Assembly (NCBI RefSeq): GCF_036013975.1
Contig: NZ_CP107904.1
Coordinates: 7,287,001 to 7,351,000 of the forward strand
Length of the DNA: 64,000 nucleotides
Direction: 5' to 3'
Source of the DNA: Kitasatospora sp. NBC_00458
Lineage (GTDB): Bacteria > Actinomycetota > Actinomycetes > Streptomycetales > Streptomycetaceae
The position numbers were made by a program, and so were the translations under genes. The notes below the pieces were generated by a model, which did not search any database, was not told the origin of the DNA, and saw only the letters and a program-made list of their open reading frames with translations. Shown piece after piece: positions 33,712-42,430 of this stretch. How positions within the stretch are numbered: position 1 is the first letter of the stretch; each line of letters starts with the position of its first letter.

Positions 33712-35637
33712 GTGCGCCCCGAAGGCACCCAGTGGACCCCGCCCGCCCGGGACGAGGGCGAACCGCGCCCGCCGACCCAGTGGCGCCGCATCCTCGCCCT
33801 GTTCCGCCCCTACTCCGGCCGCCTCGCCGTCGTCGGCCTGCTGGTGGCGGCCTCCGCCGTGGTCTCGGTGACCACGCCGTTCCTGCTCCGCGCTGTCCTG
33901 GACACCGCCATCCCGCAGGGGCGGACCGGCCTGCTGACCCTGCTCGCACTCGGGATGGTCGCGACCGCCGTCGTCACCAGCATCTTCAACGTGCTGCAGA
34001 CGCTCATCTCCACCACCGTCGGCCAGCGCGTCATGCACGACCTGCGGACCACCGTCTACAGCCACCTCCAGCGGATGTCGCTGGCCTTCTTCACCCGGAC
34101 CCGCACCGGTGAGGTGCAGTCCCGGATCGCCAACGACATCGGCGGCATGCAGTCCACGGTGACCTCCACCGCCACCTCCCTGGTCTCCAACTTCACCGCC
34201 GTGATCGCCTCGGTGGTCGCCATGGTGGCGCTGGACTGGCGGCTCACCCTGGTCTCCCTGGTGCTGCTGCCGGTGTTCGTCTGGATCAGCCGCCGGGTCG
34301 GCCAGGAGCGCAAGAAGATCACCGGTGACCGGCAGAAGCAGCTGGCCGCGATGAGTTCGGCGGTCCAGGAGTCGCTCTCGGTCAGCGGGATCCTGCTCGG
34401 CCGCACCATGGGCCGCTCCGACTCGCTCTCCCGCGAGTTCACCGCCCAGTCCGACCGGCTGGCCGACCTTGAGGTCCGCGCCTCCATGGCGGGACGCTGG
34501 CGGATGAACACCATCCAGATCGTGATGGCGGCCATGCCCGCGCTGATCTACTGGGCGGCCGGACTGGCGGCGGCCGGCGGCGCGCCGATCGTCTCGGTCG
34601 GCACCCTGGTCGCCTTCGTCTCGCTCCAGCAGGGCCTGTTCCGGCCGACCGTCAGCCTCCTCTCCACCGGCGTCCAGGTGCAGACCTCGCTCGCGCTGTT
34701 CCAGCGGATCTTCGAGTACCTCGACCTGCCGGTGGAGATCGCCGACCCCGAGCGGCCCGTCGCCCTGGGGACGATCCGCGGCGAGGTCCGCTTCGAGGGC
34801 GTCGACTTCCGCTACGACCCGGAACAGGGGCGGCCCACGCTTGCCGGCATCGAGCTGAAGGTCCCGGCCGGCGGCTCGCTCGCCGTGGTCGGCGAGACCG
34901 GCTCGGGGAAGACCACCCTCAGCTACCTCGTGCCCCGGCTCTACGACGTCACCGGCGGCCGGGTCACCATCGACGGCGTCGACGTCCGCGAGCTCTCCTT
35001 CGACACCCTGGCCCGCGCGGTCGGCGTGGTGTCCCAGGAGACCTACCTCTTCCACGCCTCGGTCGCCGACAACCTGCGCTTCGCCAAACCGGACGCCACC
35101 GACGGGGAGCTCGTCGAGGCGGCGAAGGCCGCGCAGATCCACGACACCATCGCCGCCCTGCCGGACGGCTTCGAGACCCTCGTCGGCGAGCGCGGCTACC
35201 GCTTCTCGGGCGGCGAGAAGCAGCGGCTCGCCCTGGCCCGCACCATCCTGCGCAACCCACCCGTGCTGATCCTCGACGAGGCCACCAGCGCCCTCGACAA
35301 CAGCACCGAACGGGCCGTCCAGCAGGCCGTCGACACCCTGGCGGCCGGCCGCACCACCATCACCATCGCCCACCGGCTCTCCACCGTGCGCGCGGCCGAC
35401 CAGATCGCCGTGCTCGACCACGGGGAGGTCGTCGAGCTGGGCACCCACGACGAGCTCCTGGAGGCGGACGGCCGTTACGCCGCGCTGCTGCGCCGCGAGG
35501 CCCCGGCGGCCGTCGCGGTGGAGGCCGCAGTGGTGGAGGCCGTCGGGGTGGAGGCGCCGGCGGCGGAGGCCGCTGCGGCGCAGGCTCCGGTGGCCGGGCG
35601 GGACCGGGCTCCGGCCGCGGCCCTCGGGCGGGCCTGA
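33712..35637 (+). CDS. ABC transporter, fused permease and ATPase (exporter half)
   Basis: A 641-residue type-IV ABC half-transporter. The six-helix membrane domain (residues ~30-310) begins WRRILALFRPYSGRLAVVGLL. The ATPase has Walker A GETGSGKTT, signature RFSGGEKQRLAL, Walker B VLILDEATSAL and the switch His in TIAHRLS. The GTG start follows GGGAGGA; an in-frame ATG 90 bases upstream is the alternative. The C-terminus is an Ala/Val/Glu-rich tail. It should act as a homodimer or with an unlinked partner, exporting a drug or lipid. The AT-rich palindrome upstream suggests MarR-type drug-responsive control. Confidence 0.92.
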   Translation: MRPEGTQWTPPARDEGEPRPPTQWRRILALFRPYSGRLAVVGLLVAASAVVSVTTPFLLRAVLDTAIPQGRTGLLTLLALGMVATAVVTSIFNVLQTLISTTVGQRVMHDLRTTVYSHLQRMSLAFFTRTRTGEVQSRIANDIGGMQSTVTSTATSLVSNFTAVIASVVAMVALDWRLTLVSLVLLPVFVWISRRVGQERKKITGDRQKQLAAMSSAVQESLSVSGILLGRTMGRSDSLSREFTAQSDRLADLEVRASMAGRWRMNTIQIVMAAMPALIYWAAGLAAAGGAPIVSVGTLVAFVSLQQGLFRPTVSLLSTGVQVQTSLALFQRIFEYLDLPVEIADPERPVALGTIRGEVRFEGVDFRYDPEQGRPTLAGIELKVPAGGSLAVVGETGSGKTTLSYLVPRLYDVTGGRVTIDGVDVRELSFDTLARAVGVVSQETYLFHASVADNLRFAKPDATDGELVEAAKAAQIHDTIAALPDGFETLVGERGYRFSGGEKQRLALARTILRNPPVLILDEATSALDNSTERAVQQAVDTLAAGRTTITIAHRLSTVRAADQIAVLDHGEVVELGTHDELLEADGRYAALLRREAPAAVAVEAAVVEAVGVEAPAAEAAAAQAPVAGRDRAPAAALGRA

Positions 35638-35709
35638 CCCGTCCGCCGTTCCGCGGGGGGCGGCCCGCCCGGGCGCTCGGCCCCCGGGGGCTCGCGGCGG
35701 ACGTGCGTG

Positions 35710-35735
35710 GGACGTCCGGGACGTCCCGGACGTCC
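35710..35735. terminator. 26-bp perfect palindrome between convergent genes
   Basis: A perfect self-complementary run with arms GGACGTCCGGGAC and GTCCCGGACGTCC, itself built from three overlapping GGACGTCC-type blocks. It lies between the ABC exporter and the convergent acyltransferase. A bidirectional terminator is the simplest reading. The absence of an unpaired loop is unusual. Confidence 0.55.
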
Positions 35736-35879
35736 GACGGGCGCGCGGCAGGGCGGCGTCCTGCGGTTCGGTGCCCTGCGCGCCTCGGCATCCGGTGCGG
35801 CCGGTGCGGCCGGTGAGGCCGGGGCGGTCCGAGGCCGCTTCGGGGCCGGGTTCCTTCGGGCCGGGGCCCGGGGCTCGGC

Positions 35880-36548
35880 TCAGGCCGCCTTGGGGATCTC
35901 GTTGTAGCTCTCCACGAATTCCTGGCCGGAGAGCCGCTGGATCGCCGCCATCACGTCGTCGGTGACCTGCCGGCGGGCCTTGAGCGAGCGGGCCTGGCCG
36001 TGCAGCTCGTCGAAGTGCAGCGGCTCGCCGAAGCGGACCGTCACCTTCCGGATCCTCGGGACCCGCTTGCCGATCGGCAGGATCTGGTCCGGGCCCTCCA
36101 GCGCCACCGGTACCACCGGGACGCCGGCGGTGAGGGCCAGCCAGGCGACTCCCGTCTTCCCGCGGTAGAGGCGGCCGTCCAGCGAGCGGGTGCCCTCCGG
36201 GTAGATGCCGAAGGCCTTGCCGTCCTCCAGGATCTGCAGCGCCGACTCCAGCGAGGCCTGGGCCGACCGGTAGGTGCCGCGCTCGACGGGCACCGCGCCG
36301 ATCGCCTCGAAGAAGCCCTTGGACAGCGCGCCCTTGAGCCCGGTGCCGGTGAAGTACTCGGCCTTGGCCAGGAAGTGCACCCGGCGCGGCGCGGTCAGCG
36401 GGATCACCACGCTGTCGATGAAGGAGAGGTGATTGCTGGCCAGGATCACGCCGCCCTTGCGCGGCACGTTCTCGATCCCCTCGATGGTGGGCCGCCAGAT
36501 CCCCCGGGCGAGCGGTTTCAGCACCAGCCTGGTGGCGAGATCGAGCAT
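35880..36548 (-). CDS. 1-acyl-glycerol-3-phosphate acyltransferase (PlsC-like)
   Basis: A 222-residue membrane-associated acyltransferase with the HX4D catalytic motif at His40-Asp45 (NHLSFID) and the substrate motif FGIYPEGTRSLDGRLYRG. It should transfer an acyl chain to lysophosphatidic acid or a related lipid. The ATG has GGGAGG four bases upstream and is preferred over the earlier in-frame ATG seven codons upstream. A gene for a wall-polymer glycosyltransferase lies nearby but on its own transcript. Confidence 0.88.
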   Translation of the reverse strand: MLDLATRLVLKPLARGIWRPTIEGIENVPRKGGVILASNHLSFIDSVVIPLTAPRRVHFLAKAEYFTGTGLKGALSKGFFEAIGAVPVERGTYRSAQASLESALQILEDGKAFGIYPEGTRSLDGRLYRGKTGVAWLALTAGVPVVPVALEGPDQILPIGKRVPRIRKVTVRFGEPLHFDELHGQARSLKARRQVTDDVMAAIQRLSGQEFVESYNEIPKAA

Positions 36549-36759
36549 GGTCCCTCCCTGGACGAGCACGCCCGAGAGGTGCCCGGGCCTGAGGTACGAC
36601 GAGCGGCGGTCGGTCCCCGGCCGGGCCGGGATCAGACCCGCAGACTACGACACCCACCCCCGAGCCCGTCCACTCCCGCCGACCGTGGCGCTCACCACGG
36701 CCGGGTAGGGTACGGCCGTCGGAAACGCACATCAGCAGGTCTTCTGGATCGGCGGATCG

Positions 36760-36777
36760 GCTGATCAATGGATCAGC
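36760..36777. repeat. seven-base inverted repeat in a GATC-rich leader
   Basis: GCTGATC-AATG-GATCAGC is a perfect stem-loop. It lies within a run of GGATCGGC-type repeats (about 36746-36801) ahead of the EF-hand gene. It could be a leader structure or regulator site. The repeats may simply reflect slippage. Confidence 0.4.
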
Positions 36778-36830
36778 GGATCGGCAGCTCGGGGGATCGG
36801 CAGTTCATCAGTCCTCAGGAGGGGCCACCC

Positions 36831-37043
36831 ATGGCAGACGTCGACACCATCCGCGCGGCGTTCGACAAGTTCGACGTGAACGGCAACGGCCGGATCACCG
36901 CCACCGAGTACGCCAAGGTCGCGCGCGAGCTCGGCGACCTGACCACCTCGATCGCCGTGGCCGAGGCCGTCATCAAGCAGATGGACACCAACCACGACGG
37001 CGAGCTGACCTTCGACGAGTTCCTGGCCGCGCGCCAGGGCTGA
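36831..37043 (+). CDS. EF-hand calcium-binding protein
   Basis: A 70-residue protein made of two EF-hands. The loops are DVNGNGRITATE and DTNHDGELTFDE, both with the Asp/Asn at 1, 3, 5 and Glu at 12 needed for calcium. It resembles the small CabC/CabD-type calmodulin-like proteins of Streptomyces, which are linked to calcium buffering and aerial growth. The ribosome site is AGGAGGGG. A hairpin terminator follows, so it is likely a single-gene transcript. Confidence 0.93.
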   Translation: MADVDTIRAAFDKFDVNGNGRITATEYAKVARELGDLTTSIAVAEAVIKQMDTNHDGELTFDEFLAARQG

Positions 37044-37056
37044 GTGAGGCCGCTCG

Positions 37057-37087
37057 GGCGGGGCTCCGGATCCTTCCGGGCCCCGCC
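37057..37087 (+). terminator. hairpin terminator of the EF-hand gene
   Basis: GGCGGGGCTCCGG pairs with CCGGGCCCCGCC with one bulged T, around the loop ATCCTT, 14 bases after the stop codon. Confidence 0.7.
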
Positions 37088-37183
37088 TGCCGCTTTCCGG
37101 CGCCGACGGGTGACGGATCACCCGCGACGGGTGGCGGGCCGCCGGTGACGGGCCACGGGCCGCCGCACCGCCGCCGGTCCCGC

Positions 37184-39400
37184 TCAGCCGGTCGTCGGGA
37201 ACACCCGCCGGACCACCCGCTCCGCTGCCCCGCCGTCGTCCCAGGGGCAGAACCGCTTCCGGAACGCCGCCCGCGCCTCCGGCTCGGGGTCCCCGGCCAG
37301 CAGCGCCGCCGCCAGCCCGTCCGCGTCCGTGGTCAGCGCGCCCGGGGGCTGCTCGAACAGGTCGAAGTAGACGCCGCGGTCCCGCTTGTACTCCTCCCAG
37401 TCCGGCGCGAAGACCACGACCGGCCGGTCCAGCACGGCGTAGTCGAACATCATCGACGAGTAGTCCGTCACCAGGACGTCCGCCGCCAGGTACAGGTCCT
37501 CCACGGTCGGGTGCGCCGACACGTCGAGGATCTCCGCCGCGCCCTCCTCCGCCGCCAGGTCGCCCGGGCCGCCGGTGTGGAAGTAGTGGGTGCGCACCAG
37601 CAGCGTGAACCCGGGCCCGAGCCGCCGTGCCAGCTCGCGCACGTCCAGCAGCGGCACGTACCCGCCGCGTGCCTCGCGGTGGGTCGGCGCGTACAGCACG
37701 GCGGTCCGCCCCGGCGTGAGCCCGAACCGCTCGCGCATCGCCGCCACCTCGGCCGGCGCGGCGACGGCGAGCCGGTCGTTGCGCGGGTAGCCGGTGTCGA
37801 GCATCTCGTACCGGCCGGGGAAGGCCCGGGCGAAGTGCTCGCTGGTGTGCGGGTTGGAGGAGACCAGGAAGTCCCAGCGGTCGACGGCCTCCTGGAGCCG
37901 GTCGAAGTCCATCCCGTCGGCGGCCACCGGGTGGTCCCTGAGGTCCATGCCCATCGCCTTCAGGGGCGTGCCGTGCTGGGTCTGCACGTGCACCGTCCCG
38001 GGCCGCTTCGCCATCGTGCGCGGGAAGTTGACGTTGTTCACGAAGTACTTGGCCGTTGCCATCGCCTTCAGGTAGGCGGGGGTGTTGACGATCACGTACG
38101 GCACGCCGGCCGGCAGGGTCGCCGCCTGCGTGCGGTTCTCCACCACCCAGACCCCGCGGACCCCCGGCGCCAGTTCCTTCGCCTTCTCGTAGATGGCGGC
38201 CGGGCTGCACGCGTACCCCCGGTGCCAGTACGCCGCGTACACCGCCAGGTGCTGGTCCAGCGGCAGCCGGCGGAACGCGTTGTAGGCGGTGAACCGGGCG
38301 CCGCTGCGCACCCCCTTCTTCAGGGCGGGCGCCACCGCGCGCGCCCCGCGGCCGAGTTCGCGCGGCAGCCGGCCGGTGCGGCGCAGTTCGCCGTACGCGC
38401 GCCGGGCGCCGCGCGCCGCGAGCCGGTACTGCACGCCGCGCACGCCGCCGGGGAACCGGTAGCCGGCCGGGCGGTGGCGGGCGAAGTGCCCGGCGATCCG
38501 GCGGAAGAACTCGGGGCGCGCCCCGACCGGCACCAGCCCCGGGGTGTCGTACACGGTGAGCGCCTGCTGGACGGTCCGCTCGAAGACCAGGGTGCGCAGC
38601 GAATCCGGGACGGGCGGGCCCGGCCGGGCCCCGGGGGCCCGGTCCAGGAAGTCGAAGATCGCGTCGTACTGGGCGAACGCGTCGGCGTGCCGGGGGGAGG
38701 CGGTGCTGGTGATCGCGCCGGCGCGGCCGCGCCGGTAGAAGTAGCAGGGGCGGTCGAGGTAGCGCAGCCGCCCGGCGGCGAGCAGCGCCGGGTAGGTGAC
38801 CGAGATGTCCTCGTAGTAGCCGCGGCCGAAGGAGACCCCGAGGCCGAGCAGGAACTCGCGCCGGAACACCTTGTTCCAGACCGACATCACGGTCCTGAAC
38901 AGCGCCGGGTGCTCGGCCAGCGTGCACCCGGCCACCAGGGGCGAGCCGGTCAGCACGTGCCGCCAGGGGTTGGGCTCCGTCCCGCCGTCGGGGTAGACGT
39001 GGGTGAAGTCGGTCAGCAGGACGTCGGCGGGGGCCTCGCCCCGGCGCTCGCGGTCGAGTTCGTCCGTGAGCTCGTCGAGGAGGGCGGTGACGGTGCCCTC
39101 GGGCACCCAGTCGTCGCTGTCGACGAACCAGACGTACGTGCCGCGGACCTCGGGGAGGGCGGCGGTGCGGGCGCCGCCGAGGCCCTGGTTCTCGGCGAGG
39201 TGGAGCACACGCAGCCGGGGGTCGCGGGCCGCGCGGTCGTCGAGGATCGCGCCGCAGCCGTCGGGCGAGCGGTCGTCGACCGCGATCACCTCGAAGCGGG
39301 ACTCGGAGGAGGGGGTGTCCGCCAGGAGGGAGTCGAGGCAGCGCGGCAGGAACCGCTCCACCCCGTGGACCGGAAGCACGATGCTGAGGAGAACTGGCAC
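37184..39400 (-). CDS. bifunctional glycosyltransferase / CDP-glycerol glycerophosphotransferase
   Basis: A 738-residue fusion. The N-terminal GT-A domain begins SIVLPVHGVERFL and has the metal motif FVDSDDW and GYYEDISVTYPALL, as in GT2 enzymes. The C-terminal half is a TagB/TagF-type CDP-glycerol transferase with HVQTQHGTPLKAMG, VLYAPTHRE and VTDYSSMMFDYA. It should act at the membrane in assembly of a glycerol-phosphate-containing wall polymer (teichoic acid-like). The GTG start places the first beta-strand at the N-terminus. It is monocistronic, with ~790 bases of gene-poor DNA upstream. Confidence 0.9.
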   Translation of the reverse strand: MPVLLSIVLPVHGVERFLPRCLDSLLADTPSSESRFEVIAVDDRSPDGCGAILDDRAARDPRLRVLHLAENQGLGGARTAALPEVRGTYVWFVDSDDWVPEGTVTALLDELTDELDRERRGEAPADVLLTDFTHVYPDGGTEPNPWRHVLTGSPLVAGCTLAEHPALFRTVMSVWNKVFRREFLLGLGVSFGRGYYEDISVTYPALLAAGRLRYLDRPCYFYRRGRAGAITSTASPRHADAFAQYDAIFDFLDRAPGARPGPPVPDSLRTLVFERTVQQALTVYDTPGLVPVGARPEFFRRIAGHFARHRPAGYRFPGGVRGVQYRLAARGARRAYGELRRTGRLPRELGRGARAVAPALKKGVRSGARFTAYNAFRRLPLDQHLAVYAAYWHRGYACSPAAIYEKAKELAPGVRGVWVVENRTQAATLPAGVPYVIVNTPAYLKAMATAKYFVNNVNFPRTMAKRPGTVHVQTQHGTPLKAMGMDLRDHPVAADGMDFDRLQEAVDRWDFLVSSNPHTSEHFARAFPGRYEMLDTGYPRNDRLAVAAPAEVAAMRERFGLTPGRTAVLYAPTHREARGGYVPLLDVRELARRLGPGFTLLVRTHYFHTGGPGDLAAEEGAAEILDVSAHPTVEDLYLAADVLVTDYSSMMFDYAVLDRPVVVFAPDWEEYKRDRGVYFDLFEQPPGALTTDADGLAAALLAGDPEPEARAAFRKRFCPWDDGGAAERVVRRVFPTTG

Positions 39401-40121
39401 GCTGGCCGAGTCTACCGAGCGCCGGGCGCGCACCTGTCCCACGGGGGCGGGCGGGGGCGGGCGGGGAGCGCCTGGGGCGGGTCGGGGCGGGCGGGGAGGG
39501 TGATCGCCGGGCCCGCGGGGCTCCCGGAGCCAGGGGGTTCCCGGGGCCACCGGTGCCGGACCCCGTACGGGGTGGCACCGGCGGCCTGGTGGCGGCCCGG
39601 CCGACCCTCTACGGCCGGCCGCCGGTCCGGGCATCACCCGAGCCTGGCCGCCGCAGCGTCGAGGCGGCCAGGCAGTGGCTCGGGGAAGCCGGAATCTTCA
39701 TCAGTCGAACGGCCGGTGGGAGTGGCTCCCGCCCGCGCGGTCACTGAGAGATATTGCTTGGAGCCAACCTCCACGTCAATCCCTCGTCTGTGTTCACTTC
39801 TTAAACGGATAGTCTCACTGCGGTCGGCGGCCGCAAGAGGCCCTCCCGGGGATCCGCCCGCGCATCCTCCGGCCCGCGCATCCTCCCGCCCTCCTGCTCG
39901 TCCGCCGGCCCGCCCGCCCGGCGGCTACGAGGGGCGAGAGGCCGGTGACTCCGCGCGCCCGGCGTGCACGTTCGGGGCGGGCGCCGGGCGCGTGACCCCG
40001 ACGCCCTGATGACGTACGGCCGGTCGTGCACCATCATTGATGCCTAGTCGTGACCGGACGAGCGGCCCCTGGTGCAGTGTCAGTTGACGCCGCACGATAC
40101 GGTGGCAGCACACTAGGACGG
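39401..40121. other. gene-poor region with scattered AT-rich patches
   Basis: No reading frame here has coding character. Two AT-richer patches (about 39745-39815 and 40020-40120) break the usual base composition. The word ACGGATAGTCT occurs at 39805 and again at 40142, the second being part of a good promoter. The first may be another promoter element on either strand. The left part probably includes the promoter of the wall-polymer gene. Confidence 0.45.
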
Positions 40122-40150
40122 TTGCGCGAAGGCCGTCCCTCACGGATAGT
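40122..40150 (+). promoter_or_regulatory. sigma-70-type promoter before the 89-residue protein
   Basis: TTGCGC and GATAGT are spaced by exactly 17 bases, a good match to the HrdB-type consensus. A start point near 40157 would give a ~35-base leader to the following ATG. Confidence 0.6.
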
Positions 40151-40192
40151 CTTCGCCTCACGGCCCTGGCGCCTCGTAGGGGTGGGAAACTG

Positions 40193-40462
40193 ATGGAACA
40201 GATGCAAGTCCGGACTCGGCCCCGCGTGCCGGCGATCCAGTGCGGTGTCGGCGCGACCGGCCGCCGGATCGAGCGTCACCTGGCTGTGCTCGGCGCGCCC
40301 GCACTCCCGGCGGTGGACACCGCCGAGGCGCTCGGGTTGATAAGGGAGCTGACGCCGCGCGGCGCCAGCGCCCCGACCGCGCCGCCGCGCCGCCACACAC
40401 GGGTCAAGCTGCTGGCGCCACTGCGCCGGCTGCGGCGGGGCCTCTTCGGCGGGCGCGGCTGA
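40193..40462 (+). CDS. small basic protein of unknown function
   Basis: An 89-residue protein with a visible promoter and a GGGGTGGG region before its ATG. The sequence (QCGVGATGRRIERHLAVLGAPALPAVDTAEALGLI) is followed by a very basic C-terminus (RHTRVKLLAPLRRLRRGLFGG) with about a dozen Arg/Lys. It may bind nucleic acid or membrane. No family recognised. Confidence 0.6.
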   Translation: MEQMQVRTRPRVPAIQCGVGATGRRIERHLAVLGAPALPAVDTAEALGLIRELTPRGASAPTAPPRRHTRVKLLAPLRRLRRGLFGGRG

Positions 40463-40616
40463 GGGCCTGAGGCCCCAGGGGTGTTCGCCACCCCTCGCAC
40501 CCACCGGCTCCGGCCCGGCGGATCCCCACGGGACCGTCGGGTCTTCGGCGTGCCCTCCCGCCGACACCCGGCCGGGGCGGGGCCGACGCGTCAGAGGTCT
40601 GAACCTCTCAGCCTAT

Positions 40617-40648
40617 GCCGACTTGCCACCCCGGTACGGGGAGTCGGC
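40617..40648. terminator. stem-loop between the basic protein and the YjbQ gene
   Basis: Outer arms GCCGACT and AGTCGGC pair perfectly, and an inner CCCCG-GTA-CGGGG stem closes the loop with a five-base bulge. A smaller hairpin (AGAGGT-CTGA-ACCTCT) lies just before it. The location suggests termination before the YjbQ gene, although it could be a leader structure of that gene. Confidence 0.5.
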
Positions 40649-40691
40649 GAGGCTGGCCGCCGGGCCCCCGGGCGTGGGCCAGGATGACGGC

Positions 40692-41129
40692 ATGGCGGAC
40701 CACACCCACTCCACGACCTTCCGGACCACGACCTTCGAGATCACCACCGGCAGCCACGAGGTCGCACTCGACATCACCGACCGCTGCGCCCGGTTCCTCA
40801 ACGACCAAGCCGCCGGACGCGACGGCCTGCTCAACGTCTTCGTCCCGCACGCCACGGCGGGCATCGCCGTGCTGGAGACCGGTTCGGGCAGCGACGACGA
40901 CTTCCTGGCGACACTGCGCGAGCTGCTCCCGGCCGACGACCGCTGGCGCCACCGGCACGGCAGCCCCGGCCACGGCCGTGACCACGTCGTCCCCGGCCTG
41001 GTCGCTCCGCACGCCACCCTGCCGGTGCTGGACGGCCAACTGGCCCTGGGGGTGTGGCAGTCCGTGGTCCTGATCGACACCAACGGCGACAACCCCCGGC
41101 GGACGGTCCGGCTCTCCTTCCTCGGCTGA
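40692..41129 (+). CDS. YjbQ/UPF0047-family protein
   Basis: A 145-residue protein of the YjbQ family, with the conserved His/metal motifs LNVFVPHATAGIAVLETG and HVVPGLVAPHATLPVLDGQLALGVWQSVVLID. Some members show weak thiamine-phosphate synthase activity in vitro, but the cell role is unsettled. Length and motifs are complete. Confidence 0.9.
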   Translation: MADHTHSTTFRTTTFEITTGSHEVALDITDRCARFLNDQAAGRDGLLNVFVPHATAGIAVLETGSGSDDDFLATLRELLPADDRWRHRHGSPGHGRDHVVPGLVAPHATLPVLDGQLALGVWQSVVLIDTNGDNPRRTVRLSFLG

Positions 41130-41201
41130 GGGAGCCGGGTCCGGCGGCTGCCCGGTCCGACGGCCGGCGGGGGCGGAGCCTCGGTCTCCTGACTCCCGCC
41201 T

Positions 41202-41250
41202 CGACTACGACTACGACTACGACCACGGGGACGGGTACGGGTACGGGGCG
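41202..41250. repeat. hexanucleotide tandem repeats between convergent genes
   Basis: CGACTA is repeated three to four times, then GGGTAC twice, in the gap between the YjbQ gene and the convergent DUF1990 gene. Simple-sequence slippage is likely; no strong hairpin was found. Confidence 0.5.
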
Positions 41251-41253
41251 GGC

Positions 41254-41853
41254 TCACCCGGTCCGGGCGGGGGTCGCCGACCGGTCGACGGCGACGGCCA
41301 CGGCGGCCACGGAGGCGAGGTACCGCTCTATCGCCAGGTACTGGCAGAGCACCGCGACGGGGCGGCCGAGGCGGGCGTACCAGGCGGCGAGCCGGGAGAA
41401 GGCGGTCACCTCGAACCAGACCTCGCCGGCCGCGTCCATGGACACCAGGAAGGACTCCTCGCCGCACTCCGGGTGGCCGGGCAGCGTCCCGTAGGCGAAC
41501 CCGATCCGGTCCGGCTCGTCGACGGTCCACACCACCCGGCACGGGATCACCACCCGGGGGCGGCGGGTGCCGGGCAGGCTGAGGCGCAGCAGGACGGTCG
41601 CCCCCGGCTCGGCGGGTGCGTGCGGATAGACGGCGAAGCCGGTGCCCAGCTGGCTGCCCCAGCCCAGGACGTACCGCCCGGCCCGCTCCAGCACCCCGGG
41701 CCCGTGCCCGAGGTGGACGCGCCGCCGCAGGTGGGCGTAGCCGTCCGGCAGCCGGGCGTCCCGCGTCGCGCCGACCTCCGGGTAGCTGGGCGCGGCGGCG
41801 CGGGCTGCCAGCAGCCGTCGGTGCAGGGCGGAGGGCGCGGTGGCGTCGGGCAT
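41254..41853 (-). CDS. DUF1990-family protein
   Basis: A 199-residue protein of the DUF1990 family: YPEVGATRD near the front, RRRVHLGHGPGVLERAGRYVLGWGSQLG in the middle, and FAYGTLPGHPECGEESFLVSM with GEVWFEVTAFSRLAAWYARLGRPV at the end. No biochemical role is established for the family. The start (MPDATAPS) precedes the conserved region. Confidence 0.87.
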   Translation of the reverse strand: MPDATAPSALHRRLLAARAAAPSYPEVGATRDARLPDGYAHLRRRVHLGHGPGVLERAGRYVLGWGSQLGTGFAVYPHAPAEPGATVLLRLSLPGTRRPRVVIPCRVVWTVDEPDRIGFAYGTLPGHPECGEESFLVSMDAAGEVWFEVTAFSRLAAWYARLGRPVAVLCQYLAIERYLASVAAVAVAVDRSATPARTG

Positions 41854-42093
41854 GCGGCCCACCGTATCGGCCGCGCCCCGGTGGGCTGACCGGCGGGCTG
41901 ACCGGTGGGCGGACCGGCCCTCCCGGAGGCGGATCCGTCCGGCGCGGTCGTTCGGCGGGGTCGCTCCGCGCGGTGCGTCCGTGTCCGGGCTTCCTCGGCG
42001 GGGCGCTCCAGGTCCGTCCCTTCCGGGCTGCCCCTTCGGGCCGTCCTTCCGGGCGCCTTGCGGCGGGGCCGGGGTGCGGAGTAGGAAGGCGGC

Positions 42094-42348
42094 ATGAGTG
42101 AAGCGGTCACGAACGACGGGGACGCCCGGGACGCCGAGGGCGTCGGGGACACCGGGGACGCCGGGGTCTGCGTCCTCGCCACGAGCGGTGCCGAGGCGGC
42201 GCTGGTGCACGATCCGGCGCTGACCGGACCGCGCGCGGACTGCGTCCTGTGCGGTGAGCCGACCGAGCTGCCCGCCGACCACCCGGGCGCCACGCTCTGT
42301 CCGGTCTGCACCTGGCAGCAGGCGCAGCGGATCGCCTGTTCGGGCTGA
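42094..42348 (+). CDS. small protein with two CxxC pairs
   Basis: An 84-residue protein. The acidic N-terminal third (NDGDARDAEGVGDTGDAG) is followed by CVLCGEP and CPVCTWQQ, two CxxC pairs 18 residues apart that fit a zinc-ribbon. The family is not recognised. It is convergent with the SbcC gene. Confidence 0.65.
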   Translation: MSEAVTNDGDARDAEGVGDTGDAGVCVLATSGAEAALVHDPALTGPRADCVLCGEPTELPADHPGATLCPVCTWQQAQRIACSG

Positions 42349-42430
42349 CCGTCGGGCCTTCGGGTCCGTGGCGCCCGGTGCTCCTGGCCTCGCGGTCCGG
42401 GCTCCGGGGGGCCGGTCCCGTCCGGGCGGC

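Noticed and set aside
33606..34112. Frame starting MSLSRYAGD at the MarR-like palindrome
   Set aside because: It runs out of frame into the ABC exporter and becomes Arg/Pro-rich; shadow.
36744..36803. GGATCGGC-type repeats as a possible methylation or partition site
   Set aside because: Short degenerate repeats, no regular spacing; only the small inverted repeat was kept.
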